Below are positions 1-9,209 of a DNA stretch of 64,000 bases, in pieces. The translations under genes and the position numbers were made by a program. Each line of letters starts with the position of its first letter. Position 1 is the stretch's first letter. Source of the DNA: Ypsolopha sequella (taxonomy: Eukaryota > Arthropoda > Insecta > Lepidoptera > Ypsolophidae); contig CAKOHE010000056.1 of NCBI GenBank assembly GCA_934047225.1, forward strand, positions 15,001 to 79,000, written 5' to 3'. Below the pieces are notes generated by a model, which saw only the letters and a program-made list of their open reading frames with translations, ran no database searches and was not told the DNA's origin.

Positions 1-3000
1 CAGTTTATTTGCTATTTTGAGGATTCTGTCCTCCAGCATTATCCGTGTGCACTTGGCGACGACCACGATGGGGTCATCCGCTGAGGTGGTGAAGACAGGT
101 TTCCCCATCCGGTTTGACTCGTTTTCATCCAACTCCACAAAACCACCGGTGCCATTGTACGCGGCCATGTATTCCCCCGCCATTGTTCCCCCCAACACTT
201 GGAGGGTAGCGTTGTTGTACACCGCCGCTTCGCACTCCTCGAGTTTGGACTGTAGCAATTGCTCGTTCCCCCGACGATAGGCTAGGAGGATCGTTCGGCA
301 TGTTTCTTGTTTAGAAACAACTGTGCCTTTGAGCATCGCTACGTACTCCAGGAGCGCGTTGGACAAGTGGTCTGATGGAGTGGTGGGTGTGACGAGTTCC
401 GGTAGAGCAACCAGACCCCTGTCGGATTTTGATGGGTTTGTTCGGGGTATTCCTGAGACTGTCCCCGATGAGGTTGTGGGTCTGGGGGGTGTGAGTGTGT
501 CCGTGTGTCTTTTTATTCTAGACGAGATGTTGGTGAAACAACCGACCGCTGCTCTGGTCATGGTTGACAGCACTCCCTCCGACTCCTCTCGGCGAGGGGG
601 CGGCTGTCTCTCACCTGCGATCTTTTCTTGCAGCCTCTCTGAACCGCTTAGTTCTGGAGTCGCTATTGGGTGGCCCCAGCTGTCGATGGGGGTGGAGGAT
701 TCGCCGAGACGATACGGTTTCAGATGACTGAGGTTTTGGCCTCTGTCTTCGTAAACCACCATCTCGTGTTTACTCGAGGCTCTGATGATCCCCGAGTAAT
801 CTTCCACTTCGGCTTTAAGGTAGGCCACTACCATAGCGTCCACGCTGATTTTCTTAGCAGGTCCGTCGATGGCTGCTAGGCTGGAAAGCATCGAACTCGC
901 CTCAGCGAATTCTGAAACGTCGTCGCCGGCCACAAATAGCGCGATAACTTTGTTCTTAGTTCGCACTATTCGGCAGCGATGACCTGCCACGGTGGCATCC
1001 CCGAGCGCCTCGAATACTTTCCGCCTTATGGTTGCCTTGAAGTTGCTCCCCTTTAAGAGGAGAGCAAGGCCAGGTGAGATGTTGACAACTTTCTTTCCCC
1101 ATATTCTGCAGAAGCAGATACCGAGTCTCTCGGTGCTGTCATCCATGAACGTCGCTACTCCTTTGAGTCTTATGCCCGGTGTACCTGCCTCACTGGACTT
1201 CAGAAGCTGGTACTCCACTGGCATTGAGCAGCTAGTTGTTGGCTGTTGTGTCTGCGATGGTGTTTGTGTGTTGTTATCTGGTTGAGGGTGAGGTGTGTTG
1301 GTTAGGTCTGTGGACGAGTTCCTCTTAGCCGCTATCCGTATGACGGATTCTGCGAATGCAAGGAAGAGCGTTCTGCTGTCTTTGTCTGCGATGATGTTCC
1401 GCAGTTCGGCTTTTTCCAGCTTGATGTTTAGCCGGTACTCTAATTCCATTCGGGCAGCCGCGAAACGAGGGCAGTCCAGTAAAAGATGCCATACTGACTC
1501 GCTAGTGTCGGGGTCGCACTCACAACCGGGGCTGCTTTTCAGCTTGAACCGGTGTAAGTACTCCGCCATGCCCCCGTGTCCTGTCAAGGCTTGCACTTGA
1601 CGGTGCGTCATTTTGGTTTCACGGACTGTGCGGAACGCAACATTTACGTCCGGGAAGAAAACCTTCGTGACGGCACCAGTGCTGGAGGAGCTATACCTGT
1701 CTTGCCATCTGCGTATAGTTTCCTCTCTGATCTTTCTCTTGACGTGTGACACGGGAACTTCACTGTAGTCTGGGGCATCGCTTGACTGCAAGGCCGCTTG
1801 TTTGGCCAGTTCGTCTGCTCTTTCGTTTCCGGCCGTGCCCACATGCGCCCTGAGCCAGAAGAGCCGCACCTGCCGACCCTGTGCTCTGATTTCCGCTACG
1901 CACTCTTTGATGTTCTTGGTAAGGGGATGTGTTGACTTGGGATTTTCCAGCAGTTCTAGTGACGATCTTGAGTCACTCAAGATGTTGATTCGGTCACTGG
2001 TGCTGTTCTTGGCCAAGTCAATCGCCCTATGGAGTGCGTATAATTCTGATTGGAAGACAGTGCACGCCGGGTCCAGGCTGAAGGTGTGAAAACTGGTTTC
2101 CTGTCCATCCTCCCACCATGTGAGGGCTGCTCCTACCTTGCCCTCAATTTTGCTGCCGTCAGTGTACACTTGTGGCCCAGCAATGCAGTGGGTGGATAGA
2201 GTTTCGGAATCCATGTTTTCTAGGAGCTCGTACTCTGTTGTTATGAGTTGAGAAGGATGTGGCTGCTCAAGGTAGCTTATCCTTTGCTCCATTTTCCTTC
2301 CTGGTGGTATGTAGTCTGTACTGAAACCTCGTTTGGCCATGTACAGAGCTGCGGCTTCTTGTACTCTAAGGTCCAGGGGCAGCAGGCCCGATAGAATTAG
2401 TGCCGACGAGAGCGAGACCGTTCTGTACGCTTTGCAGATCTTCTGGGCAAATCCTCTTTGCAGTGCATCCAGACGATCTCTGATCATCTGGAGTTCTGTG
2501 GATTGGTGCCACACACTTGCTGCGTACAGAACGATCGGCTCGACAACCGCTACGTATATCGTCCTTACGATTTCACCGTTCAGGCCCCACGTCACCTTTG
2601 CTGCGCGCGCTAGATGTTTGTATATGTCCGCAGCTTTTTTACAGACTGCGGTCACGTGCGCCTTAAAGGTGAGCTTTCGGTCGATGACGAGACCAAGGAG
2701 TTTTATCTCATGTACGAGTTCGAGTCTACTCCCTGACATATAGAGGTGTGGTTCCCCGTACTTCAGCTTTTTGGTCATCAACATCGCCTTGGTCTTGTGT
2801 GCGGCGAAGTTGAGCTTGTTCTGAGTACCCCACTCCACTATCGTCTCCAGTGTCGAGTTGACTCGTTGCTCCATGGTTTCGACCGAGTGCCCGGTGAATG
2901 TAAGAACTACGTCGTCCGCAAAAGCTTGCGCATGTACTCCTTCTTGTACCAGTTTGGCCAACAGCGGATCGAGTATGATGTTCCAAAAGGTTGGTCCTCC

Positions 3001-5043
3001 GATGGATCCTTGGACGCAACCCTTTGTAGTATCCCTCTCGCTTGTTGCTCTGGCATAGTTGACCACTATTTTCCGGTCTTGTAGATAGGAGCACACCATC
3101 GCATATATGTTTTGCGGACACTTCCTTGTGGCTAGTTGGTGCTTCAAAGCCGGCCACCATGCGTTGTCGAAGGCCCCCTCTATGTCCAGCGAGATCATAA
3201 GAACTATCTTCTTACTTTCAAGTTCTGATCTCACGTGCTTAATAAGGTCATAGAGGGCGTCCTCGGTCCCGCGTTGTGGCGTAAACCCATACTGGTTGTG
3301 GTTAAGCGTGGGCTGCACGTGCCATTGCAGCCTGTTAACCAAGAGTTTCTCGACGATTTTTCCGAGAACTGGCAGAAGTCCTATGGGTCTATATGACTTC
3401 GGATGTGTGTAGTCATCTTTGCCCTGTTTCCCGAGGATTATTACGTGCGCCATTTTCCACTGAGCAGGAAAGTGTGCAAGCTCTAGGCATTTGTTAGCCA
3501 GAGCCATGAACACCTCCCTTCCCGCTTCGATGGCCTTCGTACAGATATCTGCGGTAAGCCCGTCCGGTCCCGGTGCCTTTTTTGGATTAATGTCATGAAG
3601 GACTGAATCCAATTCGGCTTCCGTGAACGGTGGGTCGTCTTCCGACAGATTTTGGATGTCCTCGGGGTTGGAGTCCGTCAGCTCTCGGAGATGTTTGTGG
3701 AAGGGTTGATCGGTCGATACAGAGTCGTCAGGGTAGAACGTGCTGGCCAGGAGATCGGCCGATGCCTCGGGGCTGAGTGTTTCGCCCTTCTCGTTCCTCA
3801 GAAGCGGGTCTTCTCGCCTTTTAGTTGTTCGCCTTATTACTCTGTATATCCCATCCCACATGCTCTCCCTTTCCTGCGTCGAGCAGAACTCTTTCCAGCT
3901 TTGGGTTTGGGCTTCGCTAGCCTTTTTTTCGTAGTCCAGCTTGACGGTGAGGTACTCGTCAACCACGTGTTCTCTTCTAGTGGGTGCAGCGTTGCGGATT
4001 CTTCGCCTCCTTCGGTTTACCTCTCTTTTCAGGTCGGCGAGGTCTTTGGACCACCAGGGGGGTGCAACCTTGCCTTTGTAGGCGCCTAGTTTAGGGATTG
4101 CTTTGTCGCATGCCTTTTGAATAGCGTTGGTATATGCGGCAAGCATGTTATCCAATTCCTCGACGCTCGAGATGGAGTTGATGTTGTCTAGGGAGATGTT
4201 ACTCTCGGCTAAGCCGGACTTCACATGGAGGTGGAATTCTTGCCAGTTTGCCTTCTTGACGTTAAACTTGCGAGTGGTAGTGGGTTCTAGATCCACTAAC
4301 TCTCCGTCCAATCGCAAGGCGAAGGCAATGGCATTGTGGTCTGACGTAGTCATATCACGGTCCACTCTCCAGTCTTCAATCCTGCCTAGCAGAGATTGAC
4401 TACACGCAGTAACATCCACTATGCTGCTGTATAGTCTACCTCCCCTGTATGTTTCAAACGTGGGGGTGTCTCCCCTGTTGAGAACATGAAACTCCATCTC
4501 GTCGAGGAAGGCGCTGTATGCTACTCCTCTGGGGTCGTCGTGCTTGCTGCCCCACCAGAGACTCCACGCGTTTACGTCCCCGCCTATGATGATGTTGTTA
4601 GTGTTGAGCTTTTTACATTTTTGTTCAACACTCTGCAAGTTCACATTGATGTCTTGATTCCCCTCGAAGTACACCGATAGCACTGCCAGCTTAAGGCTGC
4701 CCGCCACCAGGATCACCGCTGCCTCGGTCTCGGTCACCAACTGTGGGTCGTGAATTACCCTCAGGTGGTCCCCGAAAACGATGACAGCAGCTTTCACTGG
4801 TTTTTTGCGATTAAGGGTGCACTGAATGACTTGTGCGCCAGGGTAGGTGCTCATATTGCCGCTACTTCCCACATAGGGTTCCTGTACCAGGGCAATAGAG
4901 ACCCCGCTTCCCTTGGCTGCCTGTATCAGCTCCTGCGTCGCCAGTTTGTTGCGCTGCAGGTTAGCCTGAATTACTAGCAGTTTGCTACGGGGAGTATTCG
5001 GGGGGGGAGAGGTGGGGGTGGTATCGTCGCCCTTAGCAGTAGC
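1..5043 (-). CDS. ORF2 polyprotein of A1: endonuclease, reverse transcriptase, RNase H, CCHC, start of helicase extension (partial)
   Basis: The frame is open over the whole stretch and leaves the window at base 1, so the helicase motifs are not visible in this copy. Right to left: an APE-like endonuclease that nicks telomeric DNA (QEPYVG near 4870, GDVNAWS near 4570, SDHN near 4340); the reverse transcriptase with motif A SLDIEGAFDN near 3175 and FADD near 2915; RNase H with YTDGSK near 2160; a CCHC knuckle at 1470-1527; then, from about 1317, the extension that B and D lack. No ATG lies near the 5' end of the frame. The first in-frame ATG (GNMSTYPG) would remove two endonuclease motifs, so I set the 5' limit at the upstream in-frame stop next to the end of ORF1. 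All catalytic motifs visible here look intact. Confidence 0.88.
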
Positions 5044-7042
5044 TCACGCGCGAGCGAGCTATGGCGTCCATCTTTTGCCTTTCTGGACACTCATAGTCAT
5101 ATGCTGCATGCGCTTTTGATGTTGGGGTGTGAGCCTGTTCGCAGTTTTTGCAGTGAGGAGCAGCATCCTCCTTTCTGCCGCGACAATTCTCCCAGGAGTG
5201 ATTTCCCCCACAGAATCCGCAGAGGTCCTCCTTCTCCCGGCAGAGGCTTTTGGTGTGGCCAAATCCCCAGCACCTGGAGCACTGGATTAGGGGCGACTGG
5301 TCCTCAACGGGGCTCCGTGAGAGGCCGATGTAGACTTTTTTAGCATCCATCAGCCTTCCATAGAGTGCCGCCGACACCTCGAAGACTATGTGAGCCTGCA
5401 GTGCGTTCCTAGCTCTCTTTCTATATTTTACTCTGATGAGATTTTCGTCCTTCTCCAGGCCCATAAAAAGATGTTTATTTTGAGCCCGGAACTGCTGCGT
5501 AATCTCATCATCCTTTTGGTAGGCGAGGACATTTTTGACAATGACTAGTGGATGGTTTACGCGAGGCTCTTCCACTTTTAGAGTTTGATTGCTTTTAACT
5601 CTTGTCCTTACCAGGGCCAGGTCTTCTTTGGACCCACAAGTAAGGACAACCTTTTGGTTTCTCGCCTTTCTCACTCGATCCACCCGTGCGCCGGTTGTTA
5701 CCATGTCCAGCGCACCGATTATCGTCTTGATGACATTATCGCCGGTCTTATTGGCTTCTGTCGAGGAGACGATAATACTGTGGTTCGGTCTTGGCGGAGG
5801 CGGTGTGGCTTGCAGTTTCTCGGGCTTGCGCTTCCGCTGCACTACGGTCCACCCGCTCGCCTCAGCGATCTCAGTCTCTAGGTTGAGTTGCGGCGGGGGT
5901 GTGCGCATCCTTTGTTCGCGCATGGTTCTGAGCTCCGAGGAAACTGCCTCAAGCCTTTCGGTGAGCGGCTGTAGGTGCTCTGTGAGTTCCGAATGTGTGG
6001 TGTTGTTTTTTTCCTTGGTGGTGATTGCCTCGCGTAAAGTGTTCTTTATGTACGCCTCTAAATGTGTAAGCGTTTCCCTCACATCCTTTACCTCCTGCTC
6101 TAGGCGGTCGGTCTGAGGCTGTGAGGTTTCCGCTATGTGTGTTTGTGTGTCCGCCCGGCTTGCCATTTCTTTGTGCAGCTCTGTCGTCCTTTGAGAGAGA
6201 GTCGTTGTCTCTCTCCTCATTGAGTCTAGTTGTCCGGAGAGCTGCCCTATGCTAGTGAAGAGTTTTTCAAAGTCTCCTCTGAGAGAGCTCTCCGGGCAAC
6301 CGGGCCCACGAGCTGACATTTGGGCAAGCTGTTTTGACAAGCCCTGCACAACTTGGTCAACTGCGGCCAGGCGGTCCGTGATTTTCCCTATTTGCCCGAA
6401 TGGTTCCCGCGTTTCGTAAGCTAGCCATTCTCTCACGGCCTTTGTTTCCCGGAGGCCCTGCCCTACTTCCTCCATTGTTTTTTGAAGGTTGACGGTGAGG
6501 CTGTTGGTCACTTCAGTGAGCTGCCTTGTGTGGTCGCGCTCCGCTCTGACGAGTTCCTGAGCGTGACGGCTTCTTTCCTTCTCCAGATTGAATTTGTGCC
6601 GTGATCTGGAGTCGGCAAGGGACAGCACCGTCTCGTATAGGGTTTGGAGGGATGAGATGGCCGTGGTTTTGATCTCCGTCTTTAGGTTTTTAGCGGCTTC
6701 TAGAGCCTCTTTACCTTTGAGGAGCATTTCTGTGGCTAGCTTATTTGCGGCATCCATGTGGACCCCACTCCTGAAGTCCCTGTCCGTGGTGGCCACATAA
6801 CTGTCTCTTCGGTTTGGCGAAGAGTCTTCATCCGAGTCAATTGGCCGAGACGGTGGTAGTTCGGCGTGTGAAACGGCAACGCTTCGCTCCGAGACTGGTG
6901 AGACCGACTCGCCCTCAGAAACGGACTTCACGTTTTTCCTGAGAAGTTTCTCCCGAAGCGAGTGATGTGGTCGCAGAGGGGGCACCCCAGTCGTGGATGG
7001 CTTGGTGACAGAGGTTGTTGTTTTTTTTGTGATGTTCGACAT
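5033..7042 (-). CDS. ORF1 gag-like RNA-binding protein of A1
   Basis: 669 residues from an ATG. The first 90 or so residues are basic and Ser/Pro-rich and look disordered. Residues about 95-330 are Lys/Glu/Gln-rich with heptad-like spacing, probably coiled coil. A block at about 425-545 (ARVDRVRKARNQKVV and VIVKNVLAY) is shared by ORF1 of every family here. Three zinc knuckles follow at 588-601 (CX2CX4HX4C), 608-620 (CX2CX3HX4C) and 631-652 (CX2CX10HX6C). In this clade ORF1 packages element RNA and helps telomere targeting; that role is family knowledge, not visible here. It ends in RSRVSYC, a tail conserved in all families in the window, and its stop overlaps the ORF2 frame. Confidence 0.93.
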   Translation of the reverse strand: MSNITKKTTTSVTKPSTTGVPPLRPHHSLREKLLRKNVKSVSEGESVSPVSERSVAVSHAELPPSRPIDSDEDSSPNRRDSYVATTDRDFRSGVHMDAANKLATEMLLKGKEALEAAKNLKTEIKTTAISSLQTLYETVLSLADSRSRHKFNLEKERSRHAQELVRAERDHTRQLTEVTNSLTVNLQKTMEEVGQGLRETKAVREWLAYETREPFGQIGKITDRLAAVDQVVQGLSKQLAQMSARGPGCPESSLRGDFEKLFTSIGQLSGQLDSMRRETTTLSQRTTELHKEMASRADTQTHIAETSQPQTDRLEQEVKDVRETLTHLEAYIKNTLREAITTKEKNNTTHSELTEHLQPLTERLEAVSSELRTMREQRMRTPPPQLNLETEIAEASGWTVVQRKRKPEKLQATPPPPRPNHSIIVSSTEANKTGDNVIKTIIGALDMVTTGARVDRVRKARNQKVVLTCGSKEDLALVRTRVKSNQTLKVEEPRVNHPLVIVKNVLAYQKDDEITQQFRAQNKHLFMGLEKDENLIRVKYRKRARNALQAHIVFEVSAALYGRLMDAKKVYIGLSRSPVEDQSPLIQCSRCWGFGHTKSLCREKEDLCGFCGGNHSWENCRGRKEDAAPHCKNCEQAHTPTSKAHAAYDYECPERQKMDAIARSRVSYC

Positions 7043-7380
7043 TTTAGTAACTTTACTGTATACTTACTCTAATCTTAAATATTAAATATAAACTACTTAT
7101 AACTATTAAACTATTACTATAAAAATATATAATATATTAATATAAAAAGAAAAAGAAGACTTATGCTAACTACAAATAAGGGTGTTGCCGTAGATGTTGA
7201 TGGCTTCCGGATGCTGGTTTTGTTGCTTCACGGATGATGTTGTCGAGTAACTGCTTGTTGTGCCTGCGTGGTTTTTGTGCACGACTATTTGTGTGAGGTA
7301 CACTCTAAGGGGGAAAGAAGGAAGGAAACGGAAGGTTTTTCCGGCCTGGTGGCCAAAAGGAACAAGGAATCAAGGATTTG

Positions 7381-8000
7381 TTGGAGCCAAGTTGAAGCTA
7401 AGGCTCTTCTGGTTAATTTGAGCCCAAACTCGAGCGTCCTAGGACCACGGGAAGCAAATTGGGTCCCGGGGGGGTGAGGTCAAGGCTGGAGGGGGGGGGG
7501 GGGGGGGACAAAAGGTTTCACGGGCCGACGATTGGCGGGGGGTCCGTCTTGCCCCACCTGGTGTGAGGGGGGGGGGGCGACACCTGGGGGGGGGTCAAGA
7601 AGGGTTTTTGGGACTTTCCGCCTCAGCCAGGAGGGATATCAAAATTCTGGCAGAGCAAAAGTGTTCCTTATGCTCTCCCGAGAAGTTTGAGCCCAAACTC
7701 GGGGGTCCTAGCACAACTGGGGGCAAAATGGGCCCCTGAGGGGGTGAGGTCGGGAGGGAGGGGAAGGGGGGGGGGAAGGTTTCACGTGTCGACGATTGGT
7801 GGGGGGGTCCGTCTTGCCCCACTTGATGGTGAAGGGTCCGAAACGTGGGGGGGGGGGTGTTGGGGTAGGCGCCGTGTGCGTCAGGGGGTAAATTGGGTGG
7901 AATCCAAAAAAAAAAATATTTTGGGGGGGGGGTGTTTTGGGCCCGTGCGGGAAGGGTTGGAAGTCCTGATAACAACGAGCCCAAACTCGGGTGGAATAGG
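7381..8000 (-). repeat. 5'UTR tandem repeat of A1, about 270-290 bp units
   Basis: The two main units share GAGCCCAAACTCG, a G-run, GGTTTCAC, CGACGATTGG and GTCCGTCTTGCCCCAC in the same order. A third, partial unit starts at 7978. The G-runs differ in length from copy A3, as expected for slippage-prone tracts. Confidence 0.8.
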
Positions 8001-8013
8001 ACAAGGGGTTGAG

Positions 8014-8400
8014 GAGTTCCCTAGGTGTACCTCTGGTCTCCGAGCGTCTTCAGGAACCTGCTCCTCATCAGCTAGACGAAGTCCTCAGATGGGCGGAGGT
8101 GTCTTCAGCGGTGGCTGCCCAGCTGGTACGTCACGCCAAGTCCGGCACGTGTAACCTAGTTAACTAGGTCAGAGCGGTTTGTATGGGAGCTTTGATGGTT
8201 AATAGCTCCTGTTCCTGTAGACGGATCTCCAAAATTTTTTCAACTCTGGACAGAACTCGGCGAGAGCTACGTACTGAAGTAAGACTCACTGTTGTAGGTA
8301 CTTCCCGCGCCGATCTATGCTGCTCCAAAGTCAAAGGTCTCCAGAGTCGGTTCCCGTCGGACGATTTTGCTGCCAACACAAATCCTGGTGAGTCGTACAC
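8014..8400 (-). other. Conserved 5'-terminal block of A1, including an AUG-less open frame (8164-8400)
   Basis: This block aligns with 25760-26162 of C1. Within 8164-8400 a sense-strand frame without ATG (first codon GTG, right after a stop) aligns gap-free to the C1 frame over 69 codons, with 41 identical residues. By hand count, differences fall 15, 18 and 24 at codon positions 1, 2 and 3. That is too even to prove protein-level selection, so I call it a conserved block and not a gene. Confidence 0.5.
8154..8169. other. 16-bp perfect palindrome in A1 5'UTR
   Basis: ACCTAGTTAACTAGGT reads the same on both strands and lies 3 bases from CACGTG. It is kept in A3 but degenerate in C1. Confidence 0.6.
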
Positions 8401-8510
8401 TTAACTATCACTGCACAACACTTTCACTTTGATTTTCCACGTTTTTCTATTTAAAATTATTTTTTGTGTGGAGCGACGAGGTGTATAGTATAGAGTTTCG
8501 AGCAGTACTG

Positions 8511-8609
8511 GGTTAGGTTAGGTTAGGTTAGGTTAGGTTAGGTTAGGTTAGGTTAGGTTAGGTTAGGTTAGGTTAGGTTAGGTTAGGTTAGGTTAGGTTA
8601 GGTTAGGTT

Positions 8610-8612
<3 letters not shown>
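8511..8612. repeat. Telomeric (TTAGG)n, about 20 units
   Basis: Pure GGTTA repeats with no variant unit seen. The block lies between the 5' end of A1 and the poly(A) tail of B1, and begins and ends with GG. Confidence 0.98.
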
Positions 8613-8642
<30 letters not shown>

Positions 8643-8647
<5 letters not shown>

Positions 8648-9209
8648 CCCATCAATGATGAGGTCACGCAAGACCACGAATGTTAATTTTCGTGACTTTA
8701 TTCACTACATTTATTTAAACGTGACCCCTGAATTTATACAGGGATAAGAGGGGGAAAGGGAAAAAGGGGATCCTCCGTCATAAAAAGCTACTTATATTTT
8801 AAAATTAATATTAAGACCAGGGATAGAAAGTTTACTCTCATGCATAGGCTTCTTGTTCTTCTTTATTCTCTTTTTTTTTTTTTTCATGCATTTTTTTTTT
8901 TTTTTTTTTCTTATGTTTTTAGTTTTCTTTTTTTTTTTTTTCTTTTTTTTTTTTTTTTCTTATTATCTAAGTACATTTCTCTTAATCTATTGTTGGAGGA
9001 TCCCGCCCTTTATTACATTTGTACAAATCAGATCAATCAAAAAATAACAATTTTATACAATTTAAATCAAATCAATTAATTACTTATACAATGAATTATT
9101 AAATTGGTACATTAAATATCACATTTGAATAAATTAATAATAATTAAAATTAACAATTTGTATAATAACAATAAAACATAATAATTACATAATTTAAGCC
9201 TAAACACAT
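8643..9209 (-). other. 3'UTR of B1
   Basis: No gene. Near the tail are two competing inverted repeats: GTCACG 8663-8668 with CGTGAC 8691-8696, and CACGAA 8675-8680 with TTCGTG 8689-8694. Farther in, 8871-8960 is nearly pure T on + (A-rich in the transcript), and its run lengths differ from B2. The rest is AT-rich. In this clade the 3'UTR is what the reverse transcriptase recognises. Confidence 0.75.

Larger units (their letters stand above)
1..8510 (-). mobile_element. TRAS-type telomeric LINE, copy A1 (3' part outside window)
   Basis: Non-LTR retrotransposon of helicase-bearing family A, read right to left: 5'UTR 8510-7043, ORF1 7042-5033, ORF2 from 5043 leftward past base 1. By comparison with copy A2 (fixed shift of 32003 bases) the missing part is about 1.4 kb: the helicase motifs, 3'UTR and tail. 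The 5' end is complete: it ends at the same base as A3 and abuts GGTTAGG at 8511. TRAS identity rests on insertion in TTAGG, R1-clade ORF1 and ORF2 organisation, and tail orientation in sister copies. Confidence 0.93.
7043..8510 (-). promoter_or_regulatory. 5'UTR of A1 with G-rich tandem repeats
   Basis: No convincing gene. Next to ORF1 is an AT-rich stretch (7043-7170). The middle holds a repeat of about 269-289 bp marked by GAGCCCAAACTCG at 7420, 7689 and 7978, with runs of 8-16 G on the + strand (C-rich in the transcript). The distal part (8014-8400) is conserved with family C and contains ACGTCAC, CACGTG (8146-8151) and a 16-bp palindrome (8154-8169). R1-clade elements use internal promoters, so this is the likely promoter region; that role is inferred. 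Confidence 0.7.

Noticed and set aside
7610..7619. GGGACTTTCC, an NF-kappaB/Rel-like site in the A leader
   Set aside because: One occurrence in a G-run-rich context and no counterpart in C1; chance is likely.
8511..8612. Could the regular 5-bp repeats be a CRISPR-like or satellite array?
   Set aside because: Pure TTAGG without spacers is the insect telomere repeat.
8840..9079. Phe-rich + strand frames in the B 3'UTRs (also 26590-26850 and 38313-38718)
   Set aside because: They are translations of T-runs in the 3'UTR and vary with run length.
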